Source of the DNA: Chara braunii
Lineage: Eukaryota > Streptophyta > Charophyceae > Charales > Characeae
Length of the DNA: 23,765 bases
Reading direction: 5' to 3'
Assembly (NCBI GenBank): GCA_003427395.1
Contig: BFEA01000501.1
Span: 378,325 to 402,089 of the forward strand
Shown one piece after another: positions 16,252 through 23,765 of the stretch; position 1 is the stretch's first letter, and each line of letters opens with the position of its first letter. Position numbers and translations under genes: made by a program. The notes beneath the pieces are model-generated. The model worked only from the letters and a program-made list of their open reading frames with translations. It was not told the origin of the DNA and did not search any database.

Positions 16252-16426
16252 CAAAAAAAGGGAAGAAGAACCGGAAAAAGAAAAAAGACACAAAGAAAAA
16301 AAGAAAAAGAAAAAAGGATAGAAGGCAAACAAAAGGAAAAAAGGAAAAAAAAGAGGGGAAAAAATTATCAAAAAAAGGGGGACAGGAAAAGAAGGAGAAG
16401 GAAAAGAAAAAAAGAAGAAAAAGAGG

Positions 16427-16490
<64 letters not shown>

Positions 16491-16535
16491 AAGAAAAAAA
16501 GAAAAAAGAAAACAGAAAACAGAAAAAGGAGGGGG
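16252..16535. repeat. A-rich low-complexity tract with a 62-base poly(A) run
   Basis: Purine-rich sequence including an unbroken A run at about 16427-16488. On the minus strand it lies downstream of the reverse-transcriptase stop. The Lys-rich frame over it on the plus strand is not a gene. Confidence 0.9.
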
Positions 16536-16610
16536 AGTTCCATTCCTGTAGTTCCAGCAGTGTTCCCTCACGGCCATATTCCCGCTCCCTATGTCGTCCC
16601 TCCACCTGTA

Positions 16611-16743
16611 TGCGTATGTGTGTGTGTGTGTCCCACCCCATACCCTCCGAGGGATAACCAGGGCCGCGGGGGTCGGATGCCCGGAGGACAACCGGCCCCT
16701 TTGGCCAGGTCATCCCTCGGACACCATACACACACAAACGCAC
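16611..16743. repeat. small inverted-repeat unit downstream of the RT ORF
   Basis: TCCGAGGGAT (16646-16655) is perfectly complementary to ATCCCTCGGA (16712-16721). Flanking (TG)n at 16611-16631 opposes (CA)n at about 16726-16743, and both flanks carry a CCAT/ATGG-like element. This could be a small hairpin element or a 3'-end structure of the minus-strand transcript. Confidence 0.4.
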
Positions 16744-16767
16744 ATTCACAGACACAATTACAACACG

Positions 16768-18816
16768 TTAGCCAGCAATCCCATATAGACTGGATAGGGC
16801 CTCCCTAATTACGTGTACCGACAATCTACCCAGTTGGTAGATATGCGCCATCCGGAGGGTCCTCTTGACCACCTTCCAACAGGACTCCGCAGAAAAACCA
16901 TTCCCCGTCATTGCTGTCACGACCTTTGCGATCTCATTTGTGGCGCCCTCCGGTTCAGAGCATAGTAGGAAAATTTGTGCCACCTGCGCCGTGATGATCT
17001 GCAGTGATTGCTTGACGCTCTTGTTAGATCTGTACTTTATGAACCTACAGGGAGAAAAACCGAGTCCACCACGCTTGTCATGCTTGGTGGTGGAGTAAGC
17101 GTCGGCGATGGGGCAGGTAACGGTAACTGTCATACTGAGGAAATTAGCAACCAGCCCGACTCCATCCTTACTAACTTTCGTATTCTCCTTTATCTCGGTG
17201 TATTTCTCCGGATAGATCCAGCATGGATCATCCGCCAGTCTGTCCCCCTTCTTGCGCAGAAACCCGCCGATGACCGTGTTGTTAACCGCCCCCAGATCGT
17301 CAATGTATCTGCAGGTGTTGTCAAAACATGGGATCAAGTGGACATTCCCTGTGTCCACAAGCCTTATCATGGCGTGATACTCATACTTGAAAAAGTATAT
17401 GTCACACCAGATGGGAGAGCAAGCCAATCCCATGGGAATGCCCCTCACCTGCCTCCACACGTAATCCCCCATGCGCAGCAAGCTGTTTGCAATGCACCAG
17501 CCCGTAATCCAGCAGATGTCCTCCTCCTTGAACAGCAGCGCACCCATCTCCTCCGGCTGATCAGCATCCGCCCACGAAGGCCAAGGATTGTCGTTCCCTC
17601 CAAACCTGATCCGGATTGCGTGGCTAGAATTTCTCTCCCTCCTGATCCGCATTGCACACTGCACATAGAATCTGACCGCCGCCGAGAGACTGTCTTTGGA
17701 GCCGTCCGTGGGGATGGTCTCGAAGCACCTGGTAATATCGGCCGTGAACACCGAGTAGACTTTCTCAGGTAAGTTCGCGCAGAATTCGCCTACCGAGTTT
17801 ATGGACCACCATAGGTTGGGTTTCACCCCGTGTTGTTGCTGCACCTCCATGCTCCTTTCCAGACAAAAAGTTTGCACAAGCGGAAGTAGGAATCGTAGCA
17901 GGCAGGCGCATACTTCAGCCGCAGGCGAGATGATGGTGTTGGCGGTATTCGTGATCCACCAGAAGGTGCCCTTGTGCGCCTTTAGCACTGTCATGAGGTA
18001 CGGAAGCGTCGCAGGCACCACAAGAAGTGCGAGGAATGCGGAGAGCTCACCATGTATGCTCGTAAGGATCGCCGCGGGAGAGGCGTTGACGCAGGCGAAC
18101 TCCGGTCCGGACAACCTCTGGAAGGCGAGCTTCCGGATGAAGTTCTTGCATACAAAGGCCAGGGTGTTAGGGGCCTTATCAGTTGGGCAAATGAGGAATC
18201 TGTGCGTCAAGAACTCCAGCTCCTTCTTAACCGCCGGATGCTCAAAAGGTTCCAGAGCAGCGTGCGTGTGCGCCATGCGATACTTCTCCATTTTCCCTCC
18301 TGCCTTCTTCAGAATGATCTTGCGCAAAAACGACTTGGTGGAGTCAGTGAGCTCGCGCAGTTCCAACACCCATGCAAAAAGATCGTCCAAGAAGTTCCCC
18401 AACTCGGTGGTTGCCTCATCCACGTCCAGGGCCATGCATGGGATATGATTGAGGCCAGCATTGATGATCCCCTGAAGCGATGGATTGTCCGTAATGGACG
18501 AATCCAGGGTAATAACGTGCGTGCAACCTTCGTTCTGGAGTAGCTCGATTGACCATGTGCTGCGCATGTCCGCATATCTCTGCGCCCTGCAGGGACAGTG
18601 CTCCGGATCATAGCTGTCCATCCAGCGTGCTACGTCGAATTCACAGAAAAACTCTGCCGGTCTGCACAACTTTGAGGCTGTGCTGCAGTTGTAGGTCCAA
18701 CCGATTCTGGTACGCTCCAACCAAGTCGCCGTATCATCACCAATAATTCTACTAAGGACCTCCGGATCGAGAGCGGTTCCATGACGCGACTGGTATACCT
18801 CAGGTGCAGAAAACAC
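16768..18816 (-). CDS. reverse transcriptase, Penelope-like features (ORF2)
   Basis: 682 codons open. Residues 209-227 (ICPTDKAPNTLAFVCKNFI) are a fingers motif. Residues 272-300 hold LPYLMTVLKAHKG and the segment where other RTs read R-P-I. Motif A is VFTADITRCFETIP (Asp 360), motif B RGIPMGLACSPIWCDIYF (about 458-475), motif C CRYIDDLGAVNN (Asp 506 and 507). FLSMTVTV matches the FLD-type motif that follows. The three catalytic Asp are intact. Upstream, CPC (74-76) and HVITLD (100-105) form a conserved-looking N-terminal region. The DK and K-x-HK motifs favour Penelope-like or related non-LTR enzymes over LTR types. No GIY-YIG endonuclease was seen. The frame opens with GTG immediately after a TGA (18817-18819) and the first ATG is at residue 66, so the true 5' end needs splicing or a frameshift. 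Confidence 0.85.
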   Translation of the reverse strand: MFSAPEVYQSRHGTALDPEVLSRIIGDDTATWLERTRIGWTYNCSTASKLCRPAEFFCEFDVARWMDSYDPEHCPCRAQRYADMRSTWSIELLQNEGCTHVITLDSSITDNPSLQGIINAGLNHIPCMALDVDEATTELGNFLDDLFAWVLELRELTDSTKSFLRKIILKKAGGKMEKYRMAHTHAALEPFEHPAVKKELEFLTHRFLICPTDKAPNTLAFVCKNFIRKLAFQRLSGPEFACVNASPAAILTSIHGELSAFLALLVVPATLPYLMTVLKAHKGTFWWITNTANTIISPAAEVCACLLRFLLPLVQTFCLERSMEVQQQHGVKPNLWWSINSVGEFCANLPEKVYSVFTADITRCFETIPTDGSKDSLSAAVRFYVQCAMRIRRERNSSHAIRIRFGGNDNPWPSWADADQPEEMGALLFKEEDICWITGWCIANSLLRMGDYVWRQVRGIPMGLACSPIWCDIYFFKYEYHAMIRLVDTGNVHLIPCFDNTCRYIDDLGAVNNTVIGGFLRKKGDRLADDPCWIYPEKYTEIKENTKVSKDGVGLVANFLSMTVTVTCPIADAYSTTKHDKRGGLGFSPCRFIKYRSNKSVKQSLQIITAQVAQIFLLCSEPEGATNEIAKVVTAMTGNGFSAESCWKVVKRTLRMAHIYQLGRLSVHVIREALSSLYGIAG

Positions 18817-19100
18817 TCACACTCCGACTTCTGCCTCTTCCATGCTCTTTTGCCGCTCGGAAGGGTAACCATCTGGCTGGGAGCGTCAACCTAGCAGCTT
18901 AGATCCTGCGCTGAATGTACAAAATACGGAGTGTGTTGGGGAGAAAAACAAAAGACGAAAGAAAGATATGTATATATAAAAACATGAATCATCAAAGAAG
19001 GGAATATGAAAGAATCGAGAGGAAAAAATACCAGCAGAAGGAATGTACAAAGAGAGGAAACGCGAGAAGGGGTGGAGAGGAGGGTTGCGATTTAAAGATA
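18817..19100 (-). other. ORF1-ORF2 spacer, intron-like
   Basis: On the minus strand this is AT- and pyrimidine-rich with a long T/C tract, then TACATTCAG (AG ending at 18911), a plausible splice acceptor. An ATG at 18872 (MVTLPSGKRAWKRQK) opens a frame that overlaps the start of the RT frame but is shifted by one. The spacer may be an intron, or the RT start may be frameshifted. I saw no convincing donor at the end of ORF1. Confidence 0.35.
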
Positions 19101-20943
19101 TCATGCCCTCGTGGAGCGCCTGCTGGCGGTGGAAGCACCACCCCTACCCCCACCCCTACCACCTGCGTTCTTTCTCCTTCTCTTATCCGACTGGGTGAGT
19201 GTGGACTGCGCGGAGCTTCCTGGCGAGATGTGGATGACTGGTGGTGGGGTGAGTCCTCTGATAATCATCAGGGGGTGCTGCACGGAAGGGATAGGGGAGG
19301 CAAGAACTGGTGCCCATGCGGCACGCAGCGGGACCGCTCGTTGCCCCTCTGTTGGAGGAGGATCGTGAGCAGCGTCAGCCAAATGCGGCCCATTCGCCAC
19401 CGGTCCATTCCCCGCGACCATCATTACCGGAGGTTGCTGTGGAAGAGGGGGTGGAGGAGGAGGAGGAGGCATGGGGGAAGGGGGAGGAGGAGGAGGAGGC
19501 GGCGGGGAAGAAGGAGCGCCCTCCACAGGGCGGACCCTCTGGAAGTTCAGCGTGGTTTGGCCCGGAACCTGCGCCCCTACACCCCTCTTCCTCGCCGCAG
19601 CTCGTGGAGAGGCAAGCGGGAATCTCGATGGTTTCTCAGGAATCCGTGTTGGAAACATAATCCGTGCGAGCGCAGCCGGGATGGGGTAATTCCAGAGACG
19701 ATCCTCCTTCATTATGCTCTCGGCGTTCAGGGTTGCGTCGGCCTGAAGCTCCTTAACGAAGCCGATCATCAGGTCCCTGAGGAAGTGGAAGCCGATCGCC
19801 GCAAGCACACCATCTCTCCAGGTAGTCCTAAGATAGTGTATAAGCATCGACGTGCGGACTTTGATCGAGGTCATAGTTGGGAAGAGAATGTCTGGATGCG
19901 CTAATAGGTACCAGATCGCGTGATCAAACCAAAGAGGCGTATCCCCACAGTCCTTGTTCTTCTCTCTCTTGCACTTACACTTCAAGTATGGTCGTCCTAC
20001 ACTCCATACCTTCCTCAAAGCCCTGAGCTCCGGCTTACCTTCCTGCCTGATGCCCTTCTGCCACATGCCTGAACTAGACGCCCCACACTTGTCCGGATCC
20101 AACTCGCGCATAGGGGGGAACTTAAGATCCTGCGGGTCCAGAGGAGTAACCCTGCCACTGTATTTCAATTTCCCTTTTAATATTTGTGCCCTGCATTGCC
20201 TGACCTGCTCGTCCGTGATGTTCCCCAGAAACTGAAATGCTCGTATGGAGATCGGTGCGAGGTGGTTGAAAGTGTCTATTTTCCATATCGCGTGTTTGTG
20301 GCCAGTGGACATATGCTCAACCCAAAAAGCAGACGCGAGAGGTACAAATGCGGTGTACTGATCACGTTCCGACGCACTACCTCCTACCCTTTCAGTTGTG
20401 AGCGGAGAATCCCGGATGGAGGCCGTAATGGCGGCAATCGCCAGTTCCATCTCAATCCTTTCCTCCTCTTCGATTGCGAGATCATTGCAACGTGTGGCAG
20501 GAGTATCGTGATTGACGGGAGGATTATGATCAGGGGTTTCGGGTACCTTACCGTCTAGGTGAGAGTCATCCAACCCCCAGATTCTCAAGAAGATTTGTTC
20601 GACCCTCGCCGCCCTCCCCGCGAGTTCCCTACACTCCTTCATGTATTACTGTTTCCTTAACTCCAGCTTCTCGCACAGGACCCTAAGCTCGTCATCAAAC
20701 TCCTCCCTGCTCTTATCCCAAGCTCCCGCAAGGACGACAAGGTCACTAAAACCTATCATGTCAAAAAACTGAGGATAGTTTCACGGTGTCCCATTTTTCC
20801 TTGATAGCGCCAATGACGCCGGGGTTGACACACGCAAACAGCGTTTGTGTAGGTTTTGCAGGGCAGGTACACCGTGTCAGCCATGGGTATCTAAACGTGA
20901 TCTCATTCCACCATCCCCCGGGGGTCGCCTCTTTTGGGGGGGG
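19101..20943 (-). pseudogene. ORF1 of the RT element, proline-rich, one frameshift and one TAA
   Basis: An uninterrupted 513-codon frame starts at 20642, but related coding clearly extends upstream. From 20943 one frame reads KEATPGGWWNEITFRYPWL and then TRCTCPAKPTQTLFACVNPG up to about 20780. There an extra base shifts reading into the 20759 frame (MIGFSDLVVLAGAW, then an acidic and Leu-rich helix). That frame meets TAA at 20646-20648, just before the long ORF resumes in the same frame (KECRELAGRAARVEQIFLRIW). The joined helix looks like a coiled coil. Further on are a Cys/Lys patch (KCKCKREKNKDC), a poly-Pro run of about 30 residues near residue 400 and a basic Gly/Arg tail (GRGGGRGG). Fold and function are not recognised. 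Position suggests a nucleic-acid-binding ORF1 partner of the RT. Confidence 0.65.
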
Positions 20944-21456
20944 CTAGCGAAATGAACGATCGGGAAGAACACGGGAAGGGATATGACAGGAGAGGAACGC
21001 GACCAGCAAACAACCACAAGAGCAAGAAGCAATGGCATCGGATAAAGAAAAAAGGAAGTATAGTATAAAAAATGAGGAGAGGAGAGAAGACGAAGAGGAA
21101 AAAAGAAAAGAAAAAAAGGAACAAGAAATCAGAGAAAAGAAAGAGGAAACAGAAGGGAGAGGCAAAGGGAAACATTCGGGCCAAAGGAGAAGGTGGAAGA
21201 GTTCCTCCAGGGGGAGGCTGTGGGTGGAAGAAGGTAAGGAAAGGGGGGAGGGGAGTGGGAGGGGGTCAGATGGGGGGGCGGGGGGGTGAGAAAAGACAAG
21301 ATGCATATTCGGCACAAAAAAAGTCGCAACACGCACGGCCACACACATAGGGCAAAAAAAGTTAAATGACGAGCGTGGACGGAACAAGCACTACGACATG
21401 GCAGATGCACCGACTACCCAAGAGATTTTCGTCAGCATTCACTAATTACCACATAC
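20944..21456 (-). other. predicted intron upstream of ORF1
   Basis: The donor GTATGT (21456-21451) follows AGAAGG. The acceptor ...TTTCGCTAG ends at 20944. The 513 bases between are strongly pyrimidine-rich on the minus strand, and both edges are phase 0, so the flanking frames join without a shift. On the plus strand, long G runs at about 21243-21286 could form a quadruplex. Confidence 0.5.
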
Positions 21457-21597
21457 CCTTCTCATGCCCTGCTCCTTCAAAACCCCAAAGCCGTCACCCC
21501 CAGCGTCCAGACGAATCCCGTCGTACCCTATGGCCACGACCGTCACCCATGTCCACGTAGCGGTGTAAAAAACGCCGCAGTAAGAGCCTCACAGCAT
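21457..21597 (-). pseudogene. candidate first exon of ORF1
   Basis: After ATG-CTG-TGA at 21597-21589 the frame is open for 44 codons: GSYCGVFYTATWTWVTVVAI, then GYDGIRLDAGGDGFGVLKEQ, then GMRR. It ends at a good donor, AGAAGG/GTATGT. The aromatic-rich composition and the donor at its end suggest a real exon. The TGA at codon 3 would break it if the ATG at 21597 is the start; alternatively the exon begins at an acceptor near GTGAG. An overlapping frame (21494-21682) is open but ends before the donor. Function unknown. Confidence 0.4.
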
Positions 21598-21699
21598 GGT
21601 CAGAGAGGGCACCCCCTGACAGCGATCGAGGAAACTCGTCCTCCCTGGTGTGTAGTATGTGTGTGTCACATGAGAGACGCATGAATACGACAGGTCATA

Positions 21700-21891
21700 T
21701 CCATGTTGCTCCAACATCAACCGTCGGCATACCGTGGGCGGGTTGCAAGGCGCGGGGGCGAACCTAAACGCGGCAGGGTAGAACACTGTTCGTCCGTATG
21801 CCAGTAAGGGCGAAAAAAGCAGATTTCGACGAGGGCAGCCAGATATGCGAAAGTAGCGCAAGACGACACCAAGGGTGGGGGTCCATTTCAT
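21700..21891 (-). CDS. hypothetical frame conserved in both repeat copies
   Basis: From the ATG at 21891 the frame reads MKWTPTLGVVLRYFRISGCP and then RRNLLFSPLLAYGRTVFYPA. In copy 1 the same frame is open (14525-14610 and upstream) until it hits adapter 1, which adds the adapter-derived peptide VSYTHLDVYKRQ. The repeat copies are so similar that conservation says little. Not recognised, and possibly not coding. Confidence 0.2.
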
Positions 21892-22346
21892 TAAGCAAAC
21901 ATCAGATATTTCACAACCAAGTGTGTGCGCAACGTCACGAATCCAAAATACACAAAGGTATAGAGAGGAAGAAGGGAACGAGAGGAAGAAGGGAACGAGA
22001 GGAAGAAGGGAACGAGAGGAAGAAGGCGAAGAACAAGAAGGAGGAGGATATCATTTGGAAAAGCGAGATACTAACAGATGTAATAGGCCGAGGACAAATC
22101 ACCTAAGACAAGAAACAATGCATGATCCATAAACAATGCATTCTTAAGACACAGAATGACCAATCAGAAAGAGTCATATGCGAAAAAATATCTCAAAATG
22201 AAACAATTATTATTCCAATTACAAGTAGCAAGTAGCTGCGATCCGCCAAGTCGTCATCCTAAAAAGACCGGAAAGAAGAGAGGGAAAGGGGAAGGAGAGA
22301 AACGGAAGGGCGGGGGCGGTGACAGGGAAAAAAGAAAAAACCATAC

Positions 22347-22490
22347 TCCAGCTCTATCCTCCAGGTCCAAGGTGCCCCTATGTCCGCACGGACCATCTCG
22401 CCAGATTGTAGAAACGGTATGGCAAGTCCCTGAAGCGCTTTTCTGCCCCATGCCATCTGGGGCGTCATCAGAGGGGGGGACATCTCCCAT
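22347..22490 (-). CDS. candidate 48-codon first exon, hypothetical
   Basis: ATG at 22490 in good context (ACCATGG). The frame reads MGDVPPSDDAPDGMGQKSAS and then GTCHTVSTIWRDGPCGHRGT, ending DLEDRAG. It runs exactly 48 codons to a GTATGG donor-like sequence (22346-22341), followed by a strongly pyrimidine-rich, intron-like tract. It lies in the part of the repeat lost from copy 1, so no comparison is possible. No domain recognised. It is on the same strand as, and upstream of, ORF1 and the RT. Confidence 0.35.
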
Positions 22491-22749
22491 GGTCTTTGGA
22501 AGGTAGGGGGGTTGAGGGGGTGTGCATGGGGGTATTTCGAGAGGACGATGGATGGTCAGGGGGGTGGGGGACCTTCAGGGGGGTAGAGAGGGCGGGGAAG
22601 GGGGGACAGAGGTCATATTGAGGGGGAGGGGGGAGGGAATAGATGAATTAGAGGAAAGAGAGAAAAGATAAAAAGGCGAGAAAGGCTAAAAAAACGTGAG
22701 ACGATGCTCCTGTAGCAGCCTTGGACTCCATAGTGCTCCTTGTCCGCTC

Positions 22750-23049
22750 CTATCCAGCGATTGTGCCCACCCAGCGAGCAGAGCCAAGGGCAAAGAATAG
22801 GCAGCAGCAGCCAGCAAGCAATAGAGCTCCGAAGACGATGGTGCAAGCAATGAGCAACGCGAAGTTCCTAGATGAGGTATGCAGAAACACCCTTTCCGAG
22901 AGGCATGCGATGCACAACAGTGCCGCTATGGCTACGTTGGGAAGCAGCGCAAAAAACAATAGCAAGCCCAAGTAAGCATTGAGCGCCGGTGCGAATGAGG
23001 ACTGGTGGAGCGGATGAGGCTTGACGGGGCACGTCGCGTCCGTCTGCAT
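22750..23049 (-). CDS. hypothetical two-helix membrane ORF, repeat copy 2
   Basis: 99 residues from the ATG at 23049, with two hydrophobic segments as in 15305-15604. The frame stays open upstream to 23166 in this copy, whereas copy 1 has a TAG (CAG in copy 2) at the equivalent of about 23068. Leu/Ala/Cys-rich helices could be genuine membrane spans or a product of base composition. Not recognised. Confidence 0.25.
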   Translation of the reverse strand: MQTDATCPVKPHPLHQSSFAPALNAYLGLLLFFALLPNVAIAALLCIACLSERVFLHTSSRNFALLIACTIVFGALLLAGCCCLFFALGSARWVGTIAG

Positions 23050-23087
23050 GGCGTAAGGCCGAGGTGCGGTCTGGAAGGAGAAGGGTC

Positions 23088-23312
23088 CTATACTAGGAGT
23101 GTTACCACTTCCTCCCGCCCCCGCTGCTCCTCCTGGTCCCAGTCGCCGAAGAAATCCATGCCGCAAAGAATGCTACGCATATCTCCCGCAAAGATCGCGT
23201 CGAACCACGTTCCGCCCGCCGTCAGTGCAGGCCATGACACAGTAAATTGATGAATAGCATCGCCTATCCTTAGTCCTAATATAGTAGGTATACAGCGCGC
23301 TTCTAATGAACG
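23088..23312 (-). CDS. exon-like open frame, intact in copy 2 only
   Basis: 74 codons open between a TAG (23315-23313) and a TAG (23090-23088). The frame includes LGLRIGDAIHQFTVSWPAL, TAGGTWFDAIFAGDMRSIL and CGMDFFGDWDQEE, a soluble-protein composition with aromatic and acidic residues. GATAGCTAG just upstream could be a splice acceptor, and GTGGTAACA near the end a donor. The copy 1 counterpart has three stops, so either copy 2 has been under constraint or copy 1 is older. Family not recognised. Confidence 0.4.
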   Translation of the reverse strand, partial: RSLEARCIPTILGLRIGDAIHQFTVSWPALTAGGTWFDAIFAGDMRSILCGMDFFGDWDQEEQRGREEVVTLLV

Positions 23313-23374
23313 CTAGCTATCCTATCCAACCATCTAATGCATTAATCCGACGGGCGCCAAATGAAGGATCGTGC

Positions 23375-23465
23375 AACAAAAAAAGGGAAAAAAAGGAAAA
23401 AAACGAAAAACGAACAAAGGAAAAAAGACAAAGGAAAAAAAAAAGAAGAAAAAAAGGAAAAAAAC
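23375..23465. repeat. A-rich low-complexity tract, repeat copy 2
   Basis: Counterpart of 15936-16033, a purine-only AAAAAGG-type tract with length differences between the copies. Confidence 0.85.
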
Positions 23466-23765
23466 TTCAGCGCAGTTGCGCCGGCCCACCCCTTATCACG
23501 CATCAGTCTAAGAGTGAGTTACTCTTAAGGCCTATACGCACCCTTATTCTCGAACCCGCTGTGAGTCATGGGAACCCGCTCCCTAGAGGACTGGAGTGGT
23601 GTCGCGGGGGGGCCCTTCATTTATTCTCAGAAAGGAGCGGCGAAACAATCAACCTACGCTGTACATCCGCTCAGCTGGGTAATACGAAAAAAGGGAAGAA
23701 GAACCGAAAAAGAAAAAAGACACAAAGAAAAAAAGAAAAAGAAAAAAGGATGGGAGGCAAACAAA

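Larger units (their letters stand above)
14328..16333. repeat. ~2-kb direct repeat, copy 1 (damaged by adapters)
   Basis: It aligns in direct orientation with 21653-23765. 14328-14834 matches 21653-22145, and 15084-16333 matches 22529-23765, at high identity by eye. Between them the partner has about 380 bases that are missing here. In their place are an adapter, a 173-base fragment of another locus and a second adapter. The repeat brackets the reverse-transcriptase unit, so the spacing from copy to copy is about 7.3 kb. Homology runs to the end of the window, so the right boundary is not seen. Confidence 0.88.
21653..23765. repeat. ~2-kb direct repeat, copy 2 (runs off the window)
   Basis: Partner of 14328-16333 and free of adapters, so it shows the true order. 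It includes 22146-22528, absent from copy 1. It differs from copy 1 by three tandem copies of a 17-base unit (GGGAACGAGAGGAAGAA, 21972-22022) where copy 1 has one. Homology starts at GTGTGTAG(T/C)ATGTGTGTGTC and reaches the window end at the equivalent of 16333. Confidence 0.88.

Noticed and set aside
16134-16808. 224-codon Lys-rich plus-strand frame and its Phe-rich antisense frames
   Set aside because: They exist only because of the poly(A) and purine tract.
17008-19904. Long plus-strand frames (17008-17772, 17801-18448, 18915-19904)
   Set aside because: They are antisense to the RT and ORF1. The minus strand carries all the recognisable motifs.
20903-21387. Leu/Ser/Phe-rich minus-strand frames upstream of ORF1
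   Set aside because: The composition is that of a pyrimidine-rich intron, and the frame ends exactly at the predicted acceptor TAG.
14328-23765. Reading the 2-kb direct repeats as ordinary LTRs
   Set aside because: I saw no polypurine tract, primer-binding site or TG..CA ends, and the RT motifs are not of LTR type. Pseudo-LTR or tandem-copy organisation fits better.

Overview
The window looks like nuclear DNA of a eukaryote from the green lineage. It is almost entirely mobile-element and repeat sequence, assembled from short reads. Evidence: a chromodomain-bearing Ty3/gypsy element, intron-like pyrimidine-rich blocks with GTATGT donors, long microsatellites, a 290-base N gap, and three uncleaned Nextera mate-pair junction adapters. 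A charophyte alga such as Chara would fit, but that is a guess from style, not a demonstrated match. No host gene of known function, rRNA or tRNA was recognised.

Layout. 1-2010 is a CTG/TTG-rich low-complexity block. 2400-3940 is non-coding and holds a family of short hairpins with a near-invariant core (ACCCTAGGGTTAGGGC, or the related ACCCCGGGTGGGG) and stems that differ from copy to copy but stay self-complementary. From about 3340 they form a regular array of about 63 bp period. This is the most unusual structure in the window. 3940-6890 has no recognisable gene but carries inverted repeats, a diverged direct-repeat pair (5509/6132) and many single ambiguous bases.

6900-13503 is a decayed, 5'-incomplete Ty3/gypsy element with a chromodomain. 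It runs gag with zinc knuckle, protease, RT, RNase H, integrase, chromodomain, polypurine tract and a probable 3' LTR. It carries many nonsense codons, one of which replaces the Tyr of the RT YLDD motif. Its integrase is split by a 1.28-kb insertion made of 136-bp palindromes in an alternating A-B-A-B-A array, which contains the assembly gap. No 5' LTR was found.

14328-23765 is a second retroelement system, read on the minus strand. A 682-residue reverse transcriptase with Penelope-like features (16768-18816) lies downstream of a proline-rich ORF1 (19101-20943). ORF1 is broken by one frameshift and one TAA. A candidate 5' exon (21457-21597) joins ORF1 in phase across a GTATGT...TAG intron. 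The RT/ORF1 body is flanked by two direct repeats of about 2 kb (14328-16333 and 21653-23765, the latter running off the window), giving a unit of about 7.3 kb. This suits tandem copies or pseudo-LTRs of a Penelope-like element. The second repeat copy holds two further exon-like open frames, one of which is clearly broken in the first copy.

The first repeat copy is corrupted by the adapters. One is flanked by a 9-base near-duplication as expected from Tn5 tagmentation. The other two bracket a 173-base fragment from another locus that replaces about 380 bases. Sequence and ORFs between 14437 and 15083 should not be treated as genomic without checking.
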